From assembly GCF_001552635.1 (NCBI RefSeq), contig NZ_BCRO01000079.1, positions 1-60,879 on the forward strand: a DNA stretch of 60,879 bases, written 5' to 3'. The stretch is from Actinomadura hibisca NBRC 15177 (lineage in GTDB: Bacteria > Actinomycetota > Actinomycetes > Streptosporangiales > Streptosporangiaceae). The notes under the pieces are model-generated. The model was not told where the DNA came from, did no database searches, and saw nothing but the letters and a program-made list of their open reading frames with translations. Below are positions 1 to 9,500 of this stretch, in pieces; the first letter of the stretch is position 1, and every line of letters begins with the position of its first letter. A program made the position numbers and the translations under genes.

Positions 1-1
1 C

Positions 2-214
2 CCGGCGCGCGAGGAGGCCCCGGCCCGCCCGGAGGCTGGCCGTCCCGGCGACGACGACGGCTCCCGGCCGCCCGCGCCGCGCCCGTCGGCCGACCCGTCG
101 CCGACCCGCGTGCACGCGGGCGAGTCCGACAGCGGCCCGGCCACCGGTGGCCGTCGCCGTCCGGTGGTGTTCGACGAGGACGACGATCTCGACGTCCCCG
201 ACTTCCTGAAGTGA
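2..214 (+). CDS. ftsZ: Cell division protein FtsZ, C-terminal tail (partial)
   Basis: The reading frame is open from the left edge to a TGA at 212-214. It encodes a Pro/Ala/Asp-rich linker followed by an acidic and hydrophobic end, DDDLDVPDFLK. That end matches the conserved C-terminal peptide of FtsZ, which binds SepF and other partners. The GTPase domain lies outside the window. The stop overlaps the GTG of pgeF. The sepF, yggT and divIVA genes downstream are the usual actinobacterial neighbours of ftsZ, which supports the call. Only about 70 residues are visible. Confidence 0.85.
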   Translation, partial: PAREEAPARPEAGRPGDDDGSRPPAPRPSADPSPTRVHAGESDSGPATGGRRRPVVFDEDDDLDVPDFLK

Positions 215-975
215 TCGGCCGCGTCTTCCTGGGCGACGGCGTCGGCGCCGCGTTCACCGGCCGTCCCGGCGGGGTGAGCGCGGCGCCCTACGGCGCTCTC
301 AACCTGGGCGGCGCGGTCGGCGACGAGCCGGACGCGGTGCGCGCCAACCGGGCGCGCGCCGCCGCCGCGCTCGGGGTGCGGGCCGACCGCACCGTGTGGA
401 TGCGCCAGGTGCACGGCGCGGACGTGGCGGTCGTCACCGCCGCCGAGGCCGCCTCCGGCGCGGGCGAGGTGGACGCGATCGTCACCACCGAGCCCGGCGT
501 GGTGCTGGCGGTCCTGGTGGCCGACTGCGCGCCGGTGCTGCTGGCCGATCCGGTCGCGGGGGTCGCGGGCGCGGCCCACTCGGGCCGTCCCGGCACCGCC
601 GCCGGGGTCGTCCCGGCGCTGGTGGCCCGGATGCGCGAACACGGCGCCAACCCGGCCCGCGTCCGCGCCGCAATCGGCCCGGCCGCGTGCGGCGGCTGCT
701 ACGAGGTGCCCGCCGCGATGCGCGACGAGGTCGCCGCCGCGGTGCCCGGCTCCGGCGCCACCACCCGCCGGGGCACGCCCGGCCTGGACATCCGCGCCGG
801 GATCGCCGGCCAGCTCGCCGCCGCGGGCGTGACCGCCGTCACCGTCGACCCCCGCTGCACGATCGAGACCCCCGACCTGTTCTCCTACCGCCGCGACGGC
901 CGCACCGGACGCTTCGCCGGATTCGTCTGGCTCGCAGGCGAAGGCGAGAACGACCCCGAGGACACCCCCCGATGA
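211..975 (+). CDS. pgeF: Multicopper-like laccase-domain purine nucleosidase/polyphenol oxidase (PgeF/YfiH family)
   Basis: The 254-residue protein is the usual length for the YfiH/PgeF (DUF152) family. The family zinc-site pattern is visible: His68 in QVHGAD, Cys106 in VADCAPVLLAD and His123 in AHSGRPG. A second Cys-rich stretch, CGGCYEV, follows at about 160-166. Family members have been described as peptidoglycan-editing factors and as purine nucleoside phosphorylase/adenosine deaminase-like enzymes; which activity applies here cannot be read from sequence. The GTG start overlaps the ftsZ stop (GTGA), and the stop overlaps yggS (ATGA), so translation is coupled in the division cluster. Confidence 0.9.
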   Translation: MIGRVFLGDGVGAAFTGRPGGVSAAPYGALNLGGAVGDEPDAVRANRARAAAALGVRADRTVWMRQVHGADVAVVTAAEAASGAGEVDAIVTTEPGVVLAVLVADCAPVLLADPVAGVAGAAHSGRPGTAAGVVPALVARMREHGANPARVRAAIGPAACGGCYEVPAAMRDEVAAAVPGSGATTRRGTPGLDIRAGIAGQLAAAGVTAVTVDPRCTIETPDLFSYRRDGRTGRFAGFVWLAGEGENDPEDTPR

Positions 976-1841
976 CCGACCCCGGCACCACGACGGGCCC
1001 CACCGAAGACACGACCGGCAACGCAGCTTGGGGTTCGGCCAGCGACGCGACCGGCGGCACGACCGATAATGCAGCCGACAGCGCGGCCGGCCGTGCGGCT
1101 GGCGACACCACTGAGGCCGCCGCCGAGGGCGCTCAGGCCGCCGAGGCGGCCCGGCGTGCGGAGCTGGCCGCCAATCTCGCCGACGTCCGTGACCGCATCG
1201 CCGCCGCGTGCGCCGCCGCCGGGCGCGACCCGGCCGGGGTGACGCTGGTCGCGGTGACCAAGACTTTCCCGGCCTCCGACGTCCGCCTGTTGGCCGGACT
1301 CGGCCTCGACCAGGTCGCCGAGAACCGCGACCAGGAGGCCGCCCCGAAGGCCGCAGCCACCGCCGACCTCCCGCTGACCTGGCACTTCGTGGGCCAGCTG
1401 CAGACCAACAAGGCCGCCTCGGTGGCCGCGTACGCGGGCGTCGTGCAGTCGGTGGACCGCGTCAAGCTGGTGTGGGCGCTGGACCGGGCCGCGGAGAAGG
1501 CCGGACGCACGCTGCGCTGCCTGGTCCAGGTCGGCCTGGACGAGGCGGAGGGGCGCGGCGGTGCCGCGCCCGGCGCGGTGCCGGAGCTGGCCGACGCGAT
1601 CGCCGCCGCCGCTCACCTGGAACTCGGCGGGGTGATGGCGGTCGCGCCGCTGGGCGCCGACCCGGCCCCGGCCTTCGCGCGGCTGGCCGTCATCGCGGCC
1701 GACCTGCGGGCCGCGCACCCGGCCGCGACGGCGGTTTCGGCGGGGATGAGCGGAGATCTGGAGCAGGCGATCGCGTGTGGCGCGACACACGTGCGTGTCG
1801 GTACGGCGTTGCTCGGCGGCCGACGGGCAATCGTCAGGTAA
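972..1841 (+). CDS. yggS: PLP homeostasis protein, YggS/PLPBP family
   Basis: The 289-residue protein has the alanine-racemase-like single-domain fold of the YggS family, which binds pyridoxal phosphate and buffers it but has no known enzyme activity. Lys97 in AVTKTFP is the expected Schiff-base lysine. WHFVGQLQTNK, SVDRVKL and the phosphate-binding end SGDLEQAIACGATHVRVG are all present. The first 60 residues are an extra Thr/Ala/Asp-rich segment before the conserved core begins at AANLADVRDRI, so the true start could lie further in. The ATG at 972 was chosen because it overlaps the pgeF stop. Confidence 0.9.
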   Translation: MTDPGTTTGPTEDTTGNAAWGSASDATGGTTDNAADSAAGRAAGDTTEAAAEGAQAAEAARRAELAANLADVRDRIAAACAAAGRDPAGVTLVAVTKTFPASDVRLLAGLGLDQVAENRDQEAAPKAAATADLPLTWHFVGQLQTNKAASVAAYAGVVQSVDRVKLVWALDRAAEKAGRTLRCLVQVGLDEAEGRGGAAPGAVPELADAIAAAAHLELGGVMAVAPLGADPAPAFARLAVIAADLRAAHPAATAVSAGMSGDLEQAIACGATHVRVGTALLGGRRAIVR

Positions 1842-1844
1842 TGT
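1839..1844 (+). promoter_or_regulatory. Candidate -10 box for sepF
   Basis: TAATGT sits across the yggS stop, about 100 bases before the sepF ATG. It fits the actinobacterial TANNNT pattern. No clear -35 box stands at the right distance, so the call is weak. Confidence 0.35.
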
Positions 1845-1946
1845 CCCCCCAGTGGTAGCCGCCGAAACGGCAGGCCACACAGACGTAGCGGGCCGCGTGC
1901 GGCGCCTGGCGCCGGGCGCCGCTGCCACAGGACGACGGAGGGGCGT

Positions 1947-2501
1947 ATGGCCAGCGCGATGCGCAAGATGGCGGTCTACCTCGGCCTTGTGGAGGACGAC
2001 CGCTACGACGACAAGTACGGCAAGTACGACGAATACGACGAGTACGAGGTCTACGACGACGAGGCCGATCCCACCCAGGGGCGGCAGAACCGTCTGCGAG
2101 ACGACGAATCCGGCGGTCAGCTTACCCGAGGGGACGAGACCGCGGACCGGGATCGCGATCATCACTCCGCGTCGCCGGCCGAGCGGCGCCCGGTGGCGCT
2201 GTACGAGTCGGGTACCACCGACCTGGCGCGCATCACTACGCTGCATCCCAGGACCTACAACGAGGCCCGGACCATCGGCGAGCACTTCCGCGAGGGCACG
2301 CCGGTGATCATGAACCTCACCGAGATGGTGGACAGCGACGCCAAGCGGCTCGTCGATTTCGCGGCAGGTCTGGTATTCGGCCTGCACGGGAGCATCGAGC
2401 GTGTTACGAACAAGGTGTTCCTGCTGTCGCCCGCCAACGTCGAGGTGACGGCCGAGGACAAGGCCCGGATGGCAGAACGAGGATTCTTCAACCAGAGCTG
2501 A
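1947..2501 (+). CDS. sepF: Cell division protein SepF
   Basis: The 184-residue protein is the FtsZ membrane anchor of actinobacteria. The N terminus MASAMRKMAVYLGLVEDD is the amphipathic membrane-binding segment. It is followed by a Tyr/Asp-rich low-complexity linker (YDDKYGKYDEYDEYE) and an acidic spacer. The folded C-terminal domain runs from about residue 80, with ITTLHPRTYNEARTIGEHF, VIMNLTEMVD, AKRLVDFAAG and ITNK/VTNKVFLLSP-type motifs. It binds the FtsZ tail, encoded just upstream. The start is the first Met of the conserved helix. Confidence 0.95.
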   Translation: MASAMRKMAVYLGLVEDDRYDDKYGKYDEYDEYEVYDDEADPTQGRQNRLRDDESGGQLTRGDETADRDRDHHSASPAERRPVALYESGTTDLARITTLHPRTYNEARTIGEHFREGTPVIMNLTEMVDSDAKRLVDFAAGLVFGLHGSIERVTNKVFLLSPANVEVTAEDKARMAERGFFNQS

Positions 2502-2513
2502 CCACCGCCACAT

Positions 2514-2810
2514 GTGAGAGTGTCCGTGAACATCGTTGGACTCGTACTCCAGTACGTGCTGTTGTTGTTCCTCCTGTTCCTCATCGGGAGGCTCGTCCTG
2601 GAGGTGCTCCAGTCGTTCGCCCGGCAGTGGCGGCCGACCGGGGTGGTGCTGGTGATCGCCGAGGTGACCTACACCGTCACCGATCCGCCACTGAAACTGC
2701 TGAGGCGTTTCATCCCTCCGGTACGGCTGGGTAACGTGGCATTGGACCTCAGCTTCACCGTCCTCATCCTCGTGGTCTGGATCTTGATCATCTTCGTCCA
2801 GAAGCTCTGA
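2514..2810 (+). CDS. yggT: YggT family membrane protein
   Basis: This 98-residue integral membrane protein has a first hydrophobic segment at about 8-28, a loop with the family motif TDPPLKLLRRFIPPVRLG, and a second hydrophobic segment at about 78-95. The family is almost always found between sepF and divIVA in actinobacteria, as here. Its function is unknown; a link to membrane organisation at division is inferred from position. GTG starts at 2514, 2520 and 2526 are all in frame. The one at 2526 (NIVGLVLQ) fits the usual family N terminus best. Confidence 0.9.
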   Translation: MRVSVNIVGLVLQYVLLLFLLFLIGRLVLEVLQSFARQWRPTGVVLVIAEVTYTVTDPPLKLLRRFIPPVRLGNVALDLSFTVLILVVWILIIFVQKL

Positions 2811-2858
2811 TCGGATACCGTCCTTGGGACAGACTCCAAGCGCGCCAAGGAGACGAAC

Positions 2859-3791
2859 ATGCCGCTCACACCCGCCGATGTGCGGAACAAGCAGTTCAGT
2901 ACCACCAGGCTGAGGCCGGGGTACGACGAGGAGGAGGTGGACGCCTTCCTCGACGAGGTCGAGTCCGAACTGGACCGCCTCATCCAGGAGAACGAGGAGC
3001 TGCGCGCCAAGCTGGCCGAGTGCCTGCGCGGCAAGGTGCCGGCCATGGCCGCGCCCATCGTGGAGCCCAAGCCCGACGTGGCCAAGATCCCCGAGCCGCC
3101 GCGCCCCGAGCCGCAGCCGCAGCCCGAACCCGAGCCGATCCCCCTGGGCGGCCTCGGCATGGCGCCCGCGCCGTCGGGCGAGGACAACATGGACACCGCC
3201 GCGCGCGTGCTGGCGCTGGCGCAGCAGACCGCCGACCAGGCGATCGCCGACGCCCGCCGCGAGGCCGACGAGACCCTCGGCCGGGCCCGCCGCGAGGCCG
3301 AGGAGATCCTCGGCAAGGCGCGCCGCCAGGCCGACCAGATCGTCAGCGAGGCCCGCTCGCGCGCCGAGGCCCTGGACCGCGACGCCCAGGAGCGGCACCG
3401 CCAGGTCATGGGCTCGCTGGTGCAGCAGCGCGAGGAGCTGGAGCGCGAGGTCGACAACCTGCGCGCCTTCGAGCGCGAGTACCGCAGCCGCCTGAAGGTC
3501 TACCTGGAGGGCCAGCTCCGCGACCTGGAGGCCGGCAGCACCGAGACCGGCGCGTTCCCCAGCGTCACCGGCGCCCAGCCCATGCCCGGCGCCCCGCAGC
3601 CCGGCCAGCAGACCGGCCCGCAGAGCACCCTCGCGCACGGCGACCGCAACGGCGCCCAGGGCTCCCAGCAGACCGGCGGCACCCCCTTCCCGCCCCCCGC
3701 CGAGCAGCCGCAGCACACCCAGCAGGTGCAGCACTCCGCCACCGGAGCCTTCCACGCCGGCGGCGACACCCCGCCGCACGAGAGGCGCTGA
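2859..3791 (+). CDS. wag31: Polar growth/septum protein DivIVA (Wag31, antigen 84)
   Basis: The 310-residue protein opens with the DivIVA lipid-binding domain (residues 1-60: LTPADVRNKQF, GYDEEEVDAFLDEVESEL), then a coiled coil. A Pro/Glu-rich insert lies at about 68-105. A long second coiled coil of Arg/Glu/Ala heptads follows (about 110-230, RREADETLGRARREAEEIL). The tail is low-complexity, rich in Gly/Gln/Pro. It recruits polar growth machinery to negatively curved membrane. AAGGAGACGAAC before the ATG is a good ribosome site. It closes the division cluster. Confidence 0.95.
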   Translation: MPLTPADVRNKQFSTTRLRPGYDEEEVDAFLDEVESELDRLIQENEELRAKLAECLRGKVPAMAAPIVEPKPDVAKIPEPPRPEPQPQPEPEPIPLGGLGMAPAPSGEDNMDTAARVLALAQQTADQAIADARREADETLGRARREAEEILGKARRQADQIVSEARSRAEALDRDAQERHRQVMGSLVQQREELEREVDNLRAFEREYRSRLKVYLEGQLRDLEAGSTETGAFPSVTGAQPMPGAPQPGQQTGPQSTLAHGDRNGAQGSQQTGGTPFPPPAEQPQHTQQVQHSATGAFHAGGDTPPHERR

Positions 3792-3809
3792 GGCCCGCTC
3801 CGCAGGCGA

Positions 3810-3815
3810 TAGTGT
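3810..3815 (+). promoter_or_regulatory. Candidate -10 box upstream of the 3945 gene
   Basis: TAGTGT lies in the 153-base gap between divIVA and the next gene, about 130 bases before its GTG. It matches TANNNT. No convincing -35 box was found, so this is a suggestion only. Confidence 0.3.
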
Positions 3816-3944
3816 CTACTCCGATCGCCGCGCCGCGGATGGCGTCGAAGCCATCCCGGCGGCGTTGGCGTTCCGGAATGTCGGCGGTGACCTCCCGGAC
3901 CGGGACGGCGGTTCGGGACAGACGCCTGTAGAGGAGAAGACCCT

Positions 3945-5396
3945 GTGATCATCCTGAGTGGCGTGCTCGTGCTGGTGGCGATCGCCCTGCTCGTGGCGGG
4001 CATCGTCGCCGGCAACGGTGACAGCGCGCAGGTGCTGGGCGTGGACGCGCTGATCGTGATCTACACCTCGATCGCGGTCAGCGTGGTGTCGTTCCTCTGC
4101 CTGGCCATCGGGGTGTTCCTGCGGCGCAAGGAGATCTTCGGCGCGGGCGCCGCGCCCGCCGCCCGGGACCGCCGCTCCACCAAGGACAAGAAGGCCAAGA
4201 AGGGCAAGAAGGGGCAGCCGGCGACCCCCGCGGCCGCGAGCCGCGCCGCCACCCCCTCCCTCGCCGCCGACAACGTCCCCGCCGACGACGAGGTGACGAT
4301 CCCGGCCCCGCCGATGGACGTCCCCGAGGACGCGCTGGTGTACGTCATCCGCGGCCGCAAGCGGTACCACCTGGACACCTGCCGGCAGCTCGCCGGGCGG
4401 GACAAGGAAGACCTCACCTACGTCGAGGCCAAGGAAGAGGGCTTCAGCCCCTGCACCGCCTGCATGCCCGACACCGCACTGGCGGCGCGCGCCGCGGTCT
4501 CGGCCCCGGCGGTCCCGGCCAGGAGCGGCGCCGCGGGCAAGGAGCGGGCCCGCACGGTCGCCCCGGCGGTGGGCACGCCCGTCACCGCCCCGATGGACGC
4601 CCCCGTCAAGCCGTCCGCCTCCGGCAAGCCCGACCTCGCCAAGTCCGGCACCGCCAAGTCCGATTCGGCCAGGTCGGCCTTCGCCAAGCCCGCCGCCCCG
4701 GCCGTCGAGCCCGACCCGGTGAAGCCCGCCGAGGCGACCCGCTCGCTGGACACCGCTCCGGCCGACCCGTCGCCGCTGCCCTCGGCCTGGCCCGCCCCCG
4801 GCGGCGCCACCGCCGACCCGGCTCCGGCCAAGCCCGAGCCCGCCGCTCCGGCGAAGGCGAAGGACACGGCGAAGGACACCGCCAAGGACACCGCGCTGGA
4901 CCTGCCGCTCCCCGGTGCCGCCGCCAAGGCCGACCGCCCGGCGAAGGACGAGGACGCCGGGCCCGCCGGTCCGGTCGAGGACAAGGACGTCGAGGTCGTC
5001 GCGAAGCGCGCCGACAGGCCCGCCCCGAAGCCGCTCGACGACGATTCCGCCGACGACCGGGACGCCGCGCCGAGCGCGCCCCGGCCGCGCAGCTCCGGCG
5101 ACACCGGAGCCGACGACGAGCCCGCCGCGTCCGAGCCGAAGCCCGCCGAGCCGAAGCCCGCCGCCGAGAGCGCCGCGCCCGCCGCAGTGCCCGCCGCCGC
5201 GCCCGCCGACGACGAGGGCCCGCAGGTGCGCATCCTCAGCGGCACCAAGCGCTACCACCGCGTCGACTGCGCGCTGATCGAGGACATCGGCGACGAGGCC
5301 GACGACCTGGAGGCGCTGTCGCGGGCCGAGGCCAAGGCCCGGGGCTGCACGCCCTGCCTGGTCTGCCAGCCCGACCGCGAGCACGCCCGCGACTGA
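3945..5396 (+). CDS. Membrane-anchored protein with two Cys/His metal-binding-like repeats
   Basis: This 483-residue protein has two N-terminal membrane segments (about 2-22 and 34-58), then a Lys-rich stretch (KDKKAKKGKKG) and long Ala/Pro/Asp/Lys-rich linkers. Two similar compact modules are visible. Module 1 is at about 131-174 (VIRGRKRYHLDTC ... EAKEEGFSPCTACMPD). Module 2 is at about 427-475 (ILSGTKRYHRVDC ... EAKARGCTPCLVCQPD). Both share K-R-Y-H-x2-3-C, an E-A-K helix and P-C-x2-C, which suggests a small zinc-binding or Ada-like knuckle. The linker holds the AKDT triple repeat. RBS GAGGAGAAGACC precedes the GTG. The family is unknown to me. Confidence 0.75.
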   Translation: MIILSGVLVLVAIALLVAGIVAGNGDSAQVLGVDALIVIYTSIAVSVVSFLCLAIGVFLRRKEIFGAGAAPAARDRRSTKDKKAKKGKKGQPATPAAASRAATPSLAADNVPADDEVTIPAPPMDVPEDALVYVIRGRKRYHLDTCRQLAGRDKEDLTYVEAKEEGFSPCTACMPDTALAARAAVSAPAVPARSGAAGKERARTVAPAVGTPVTAPMDAPVKPSASGKPDLAKSGTAKSDSARSAFAKPAAPAVEPDPVKPAEATRSLDTAPADPSPLPSAWPAPGGATADPAPAKPEPAAPAKAKDTAKDTAKDTALDLPLPGAAAKADRPAKDEDAGPAGPVEDKDVEVVAKRADRPAPKPLDDDSADDRDAAPSAPRPRSSGDTGADDEPAASEPKPAEPKPAAESAAPAAVPAAAPADDEGPQVRILSGTKRYHRVDCALIEDIGDEADDLEALSRAEAKARGCTPCLVCQPDREHARD

Positions 5397-5429
5397 CCGC
5401 GCCCTCAGCGCCACCAACGGCACCACCGC

Positions 5430-5471
5430 ACGGCCGTGATCCCCGGCTTCCACCGGAAGGGTCACGGCCGT
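5430..5471. terminator. Bidirectional terminator between convergent genes
   Basis: ACGGCCGTGA at 5430-5439 is complementary to TCACGGCCGT at 5462-5471. CCC/GGG and CGG/CCG pairs inside extend the stem. It lies between the convergent genes ending at 5396 (plus) and 5569 (minus). There is no T-run, as is common in high-GC genomes. The rest of 5397-5568 shows nothing else. Confidence 0.65.
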
Positions 5472-5568
5472 CGGCGTTCCCGTCCCCCGGGGCCTCCCGC
5501 CCGTCGCCGGGACAGGGGTCGGGTGTCGGCGTTCCCGCCCGTTGCCAGCAGCGGGCCCAGGACCGGGC

Positions 5569-6387
5569 TCAGGACAGGCCGTGGCGGCGGTCGCGGCGCT
5601 GTTCGCGCAGCTCGCGCAGGTGCTCGCGGCGCTCGTCGTGGTGGCGGCGGTGCAGCTCGTGCGCGGCGTGCCGCCGCTCCATCCGCTCGCGGCGGCGGTC
5701 GGCGCGGGACGAGCCCGGCTCGCGGCGCGTGACCGAGACGCCCCCGAACAGCACCATCCCGGTGAGGCGGATCACCGGCGCGTCCGCCGCGACCTCCTCC
5801 CCGGCCGGCAGGTCCACGCCGCCGAGCACCGCCGCCACCGAGCTGACCACCCGCACGCCCGGCGGCACGGTGATCTCGACGCCGCCGAACACGCAGGTCA
5901 CGTTGACGGTGACCTCGCGCTGCGACAACACCGCGCGCCGGAAGTCCAGCTCCACGCCCGCGAAGACGCAGGAGACGTTGAGCGCGGGCTCGACCAGCCA
6001 GCGGCCCTTGCGCTCGGCCGCGCCGAAGACCGCCACGACGGAGGGCGAGTGCCGGTCGGGGGAGGGCAGGTTCTCGTCCTTGCGCAGGGAGACCCGGGGA
6101 GCGGCGGACGGCGGCAGCAGGCCGTCGGTGGAGCCGGGCAGGTCGTGCAGGACCGGCTCCAGGTCGGCGTAGGTCCTGGCCTGGTAGACGGCGTCGATGC
6201 GCTCGGCGTGCTCGTCGGGGGTGATGCGGCCCTCGGCCAGGGCCTCGCGCAGCCGGTCGGCCACCCGGTCGCGGTCGGCGTCGGAGGCGCGCATCCGCGC
6301 CGGGTCCAGCGGTCCGGGCGTCTCGGCCGGAGCGACGCCGGGGCCGGGTGCGGGCTCGGGCGGTGAAGGGTGTTCGGCAGGGTTCAC
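5569..6387 (-). CDS. DUF1707 plus LiaF-like cell-wall-stress response protein
   Basis: The 272-residue protein starts with a Pro-rich segment, then a DUF1707 domain (about 30-80: MRASDADRDRVADRLREALAEGRIT, EHAERIDAVYQARTYADL). The second half (about 110-215) is a LiaF/DUF2154-type beta-helical domain with repeated hydrophobic turns (VVAVFGAAERKGRW, SCVFAGVELDFRRA, TCVFGGVEITVPPG, LGGVDLPAG, LFGGVSV). The C terminus is strongly basic, rich in Arg/His. No membrane segment is evident. Proteins with this pair are common in actinobacteria and are linked by homology to envelope stress sensing; the exact role here is inferred. Confidence 0.8.
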   Translation of the reverse strand: MNPAEHPSPPEPAPGPGVAPAETPGPLDPARMRASDADRDRVADRLREALAEGRITPDEHAERIDAVYQARTYADLEPVLHDLPGSTDGLLPPSAAPRVSLRKDENLPSPDRHSPSVVAVFGAAERKGRWLVEPALNVSCVFAGVELDFRRAVLSQREVTVNVTCVFGGVEITVPPGVRVVSSVAAVLGGVDLPAGEEVAADAPVIRLTGMVLFGGVSVTRREPGSSRADRRRERMERRHAAHELHRRHHDERREHLRELREQRRDRRHGLS

Positions 6388-6493
6388 CCCACCATCATCG
6401 CAAACGCGATGTGTCGCAAAAAGGTCCTCCGGGGCGAGTCGGGCGGCCGATGGTGGCAGCCCGGCCCGTCCCGGAGGACCGGTGGCGTCGCAA

Positions 6494-6553
6494 GCGTCAG
6501 GAGGCGGCCTCTGGAGGCGGCCTCAAGACGGCGTCAGGAGGCGGCGTCAGGAG
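6494..6553. repeat. Short direct repeats at the 3' end of ileS
   Basis: GCGTCAGGAGGCGGC occurs at 6494-6508 and again at 6531-6545. A partial third copy (GCGTCAGGAG) reaches into the ileS stop region. It looks like a local duplication of the last bases of ileS. No coding role is evident. Confidence 0.6.
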
Positions 6554-9500
6554 ACCTTGCGCAGCCGGTAGGTGAGCTTCAGCTCCTCGTCGCGGACGGC
6601 GTCGGTCACGGCGGCGGTTCCGGCGTCCGGCTCGCCCTCGTGCACGGCGTCGGCCAGGATCTCGGCGGCGACCTCGGCCTCGTGCGCGCGCAGCGCCTCG
6701 GCCAGCTCGTCGCCGTCGGCCCGCCACCACAGCTCGATGCGGTCGGTGACCTCCAGCCCGGCGGCCTTGCGGGCCTCCTGGAACAGCCGGACCACCTCGC
6801 GGACCAGGCCCGCGCGGCGCAGCTCCGGCGTCACCGTCAGGTCCAGCGCGACGGTCTCGCCGCCGCCGCTCTCCACCGCCCAGCCGCTGCGCGGCCGCTC
6901 GGTGACGATCACGTCGCCGGGGCCGAGGGCGACCGCGCCCACGTCGGCGGCCTCGACGGTGACCGTGCCGTCGGCGCGCAGCGCGGTGACCAGCGCGGCG
7001 GCGTCGGCGGCGGTGACGGCCTTGGCGACCTTCGGGGTGTCCTTGGCGTACCGCTTGCCCAGCTCGCGGAAATTGGGCTTGACCTCGTACTCGACCAGGT
7101 CGCCGCCGATCGAGGACAGGTCCTCGAACGCCACCACGTTCAGCTCGTCGGCGATCTGGCCGCGCAGCTCCTGCGGCAGCGCCGCCCAGCCGGGCGCGCC
7201 GACCAGGGCGCGGCCGAGCGGCTGCCGGGTGCGCGCCGCGCTCGCGGTCCGGGCCGAGCGGCCGAGTTCCACCAGCCGCCGCACCAGCGCCATCTGCTCG
7301 GTGAGCTGCTGGTCGAGCAGCGCCTCGTCCACGGCCGGCCAGTCGGCGAGGTGCACCGACTCGGGCGAGCCCTCGGGCCGGATCACGTCCCACACGTGGT
7401 CGGTGACGAACGGCACCATCGGCGCCATCAGCCGGGTGAGGGTCTCCAGGCACTCGTAGAGGGTGGCGAACGCCGAGGCGCTCTCGGGGGTCTGCGCGCC
7501 GTTCCAGAACCGCCGCCGGGACCGCCGCACGTACCAGTTGGACAGGTCGTCGACGAACTCGGCGAGCCGCCGCCCGGCGCGTGCGGTGTCGAACTGCTCC
7601 AGCGCCCCGTCCACCTCGCGGACGGTGCGGTGCAGCTCGGCGAGCGCCCAGCGGTCCAGCAGCGGCCGGTCGGCCGGGGCGGGGGCCTCGGCGAGCCGGT
7701 CGGGGGTCCAGGCGCGGCCCTGCGCTGCGGCGGCGTTGGCGTACAGCACGAAGAACGAGGCGGTGTTCCAGTAGGTGAGGAGCACCTTACGGACGATCTC
7801 CTCCAGGCCCGCGTGCCCGATGCGGCGGGCGGCCCAGGGCAGGCCGCTGGCCAGCATGTACCAGCGCAGCGCGTCGGCGCCGTGCTGGTCCATCAGCGGG
7901 ATGGGGCGCAGCACGTTGCCCAGGTGCTTGCTCATCTTGCGGCCGTCCTCGGCGAGGATCAGGCCGAGGCAGAGCACGTTCTCGTAGGACGACCGGTCGA
8001 ACACCAGCGTGCCGACCGCCATCAGCGAGTAGAACCAGCCGCGGGTCTGGTCCTGGGCCTCGCAGATGTACTGGGCGGGGTAGGACCGCTCGAAGACGTC
8101 CTGGTTCTGGTGCGGCGCGCCCCACTGCGCGAACGGCATCGAGCCCGAGTCGTACCAGGCGTCGATGACGTCCGGGACGCGCTTCGCCTCACCACCACAG
8201 GTGGGGCAGGCGAAGGTGACGTCGTCCACGTAGGGGCGGTGCGGGTCCAGCGCCGACAGGTCCTGCCCGGCCAGCTCGCCCAGCTCCGCCAGCGAGCCGA
8301 CGCAGGTGACGTGGTCCTCGTCGTCGCCGCAGACCCACAGCGGCAGGGGCGTGCCCCAGTAGCGGCTGCGCGACAACGACCAGTCCACGTTGTTGCGCAG
8401 CCACTCCCCGTACCGGCCCTCCTTGACCGTCCCGGGGAACCAGTTGGTCTTCTCGTTCTCCTCCAGCAGCCGCTGCTTGATCTCGGTGGTGCGGATGTAC
8501 CAGGCGGGGAGCGCGTAGTAGAGCAGGGGGGTGTGGCAGCGCCAGCAGTGCGGGTAGCTGTGCTCGAAGTGGCCGCCGCGGAACAGCAGGCCGCGTTCGC
8601 GCAGGTCGGCGGTCAGCTCCTCGTCGGCGTCCTTGAAGAACCGGCCGCCCACCATCGGGACGGTGGGCAGGAACTTCCCGTCGGGGCCGATGGGGTTGAC
8701 GATCGGCATGCCGTAGTTCTTGCAGACGGTCATGTCGTCGGCGCCGAAGGCCGGGGCCTGGTGCACCAGGCCGGTGCCGTCCTCGACGGTGACGTAGTCG
8801 CCCAGCACGACGTAGTGCGCGCCGGGGATCTCGACCAGGTCGAACGGGCGCTTGTAGGGGGTGCGCTCCAGCTCGTCGCCGCGGAAGGTCGCCAGCCGCT
8901 CGGCGTCCTCGCCCAGCACCTTGTCCACCAGCGGCTCGGCCACCACCAGCACCTCGTCGGACCCGGCGGGGCGGGCGGCGACGTAGGTGACCTCGGGGTG
9001 GACGGCGACGGCGGTGTTGGACACCAGCGTCCACGGGGTGGTCGTCCAGATCAGCAGCGAGGCGTTCAGGTCGGCCAGCGGCCCGGCGGTGACGGGCATC
9101 CGCACGTACACCGAGGGGCTGGTCACCGTCTCGTAGCCGCCGGGCTGGCCCAGCTCGTGGTCGGACAGGCCGGTGCCGCAGCGCGGGCAGTAGGGGGTGA
9201 TGCGGAAGTCGCGGAACAGCAGGCCCTTGTCGAAGACGACCTTCAGCGACCACCAGACGGCCTGCACGTACTCGGGGTCCATCGTGCGGTAGGCCTGGGC
9301 GGTGTCCACCCAGTAGCCCATGCGCTCGGTCATCTCCTCGAACGCGTCCACGTGCCGCATGACCGACTCGCGGCAGCGGTCGTTGAACTCGGCGATGCCG
9401 TAGCTCTCGATGTCCTTCTTGCCGGTGAGGCCGAGCTCCTTCTCGACCGCGACCTCGACGGGCAGGCCGTGGCAGTCCCAGCCGCCCTTGCGGGGGACGT

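Noticed and set aside
1852..2307. GTG at 1852 after TAATGT as a leaderless gene
   Set aside because: The frame is antagonistic to sepF, Arg/Thr-rich, and lacks any motif; TAATGT more likely serves sepF.
885..3779. Long minus-strand frame opposite yggS-sepF-yggT-divIVA
   Set aside because: Its protein is Gly/Leu/Arg/His-rich without motifs, and the plus strand has five well-known genes. It is an open frame caused by high GC.
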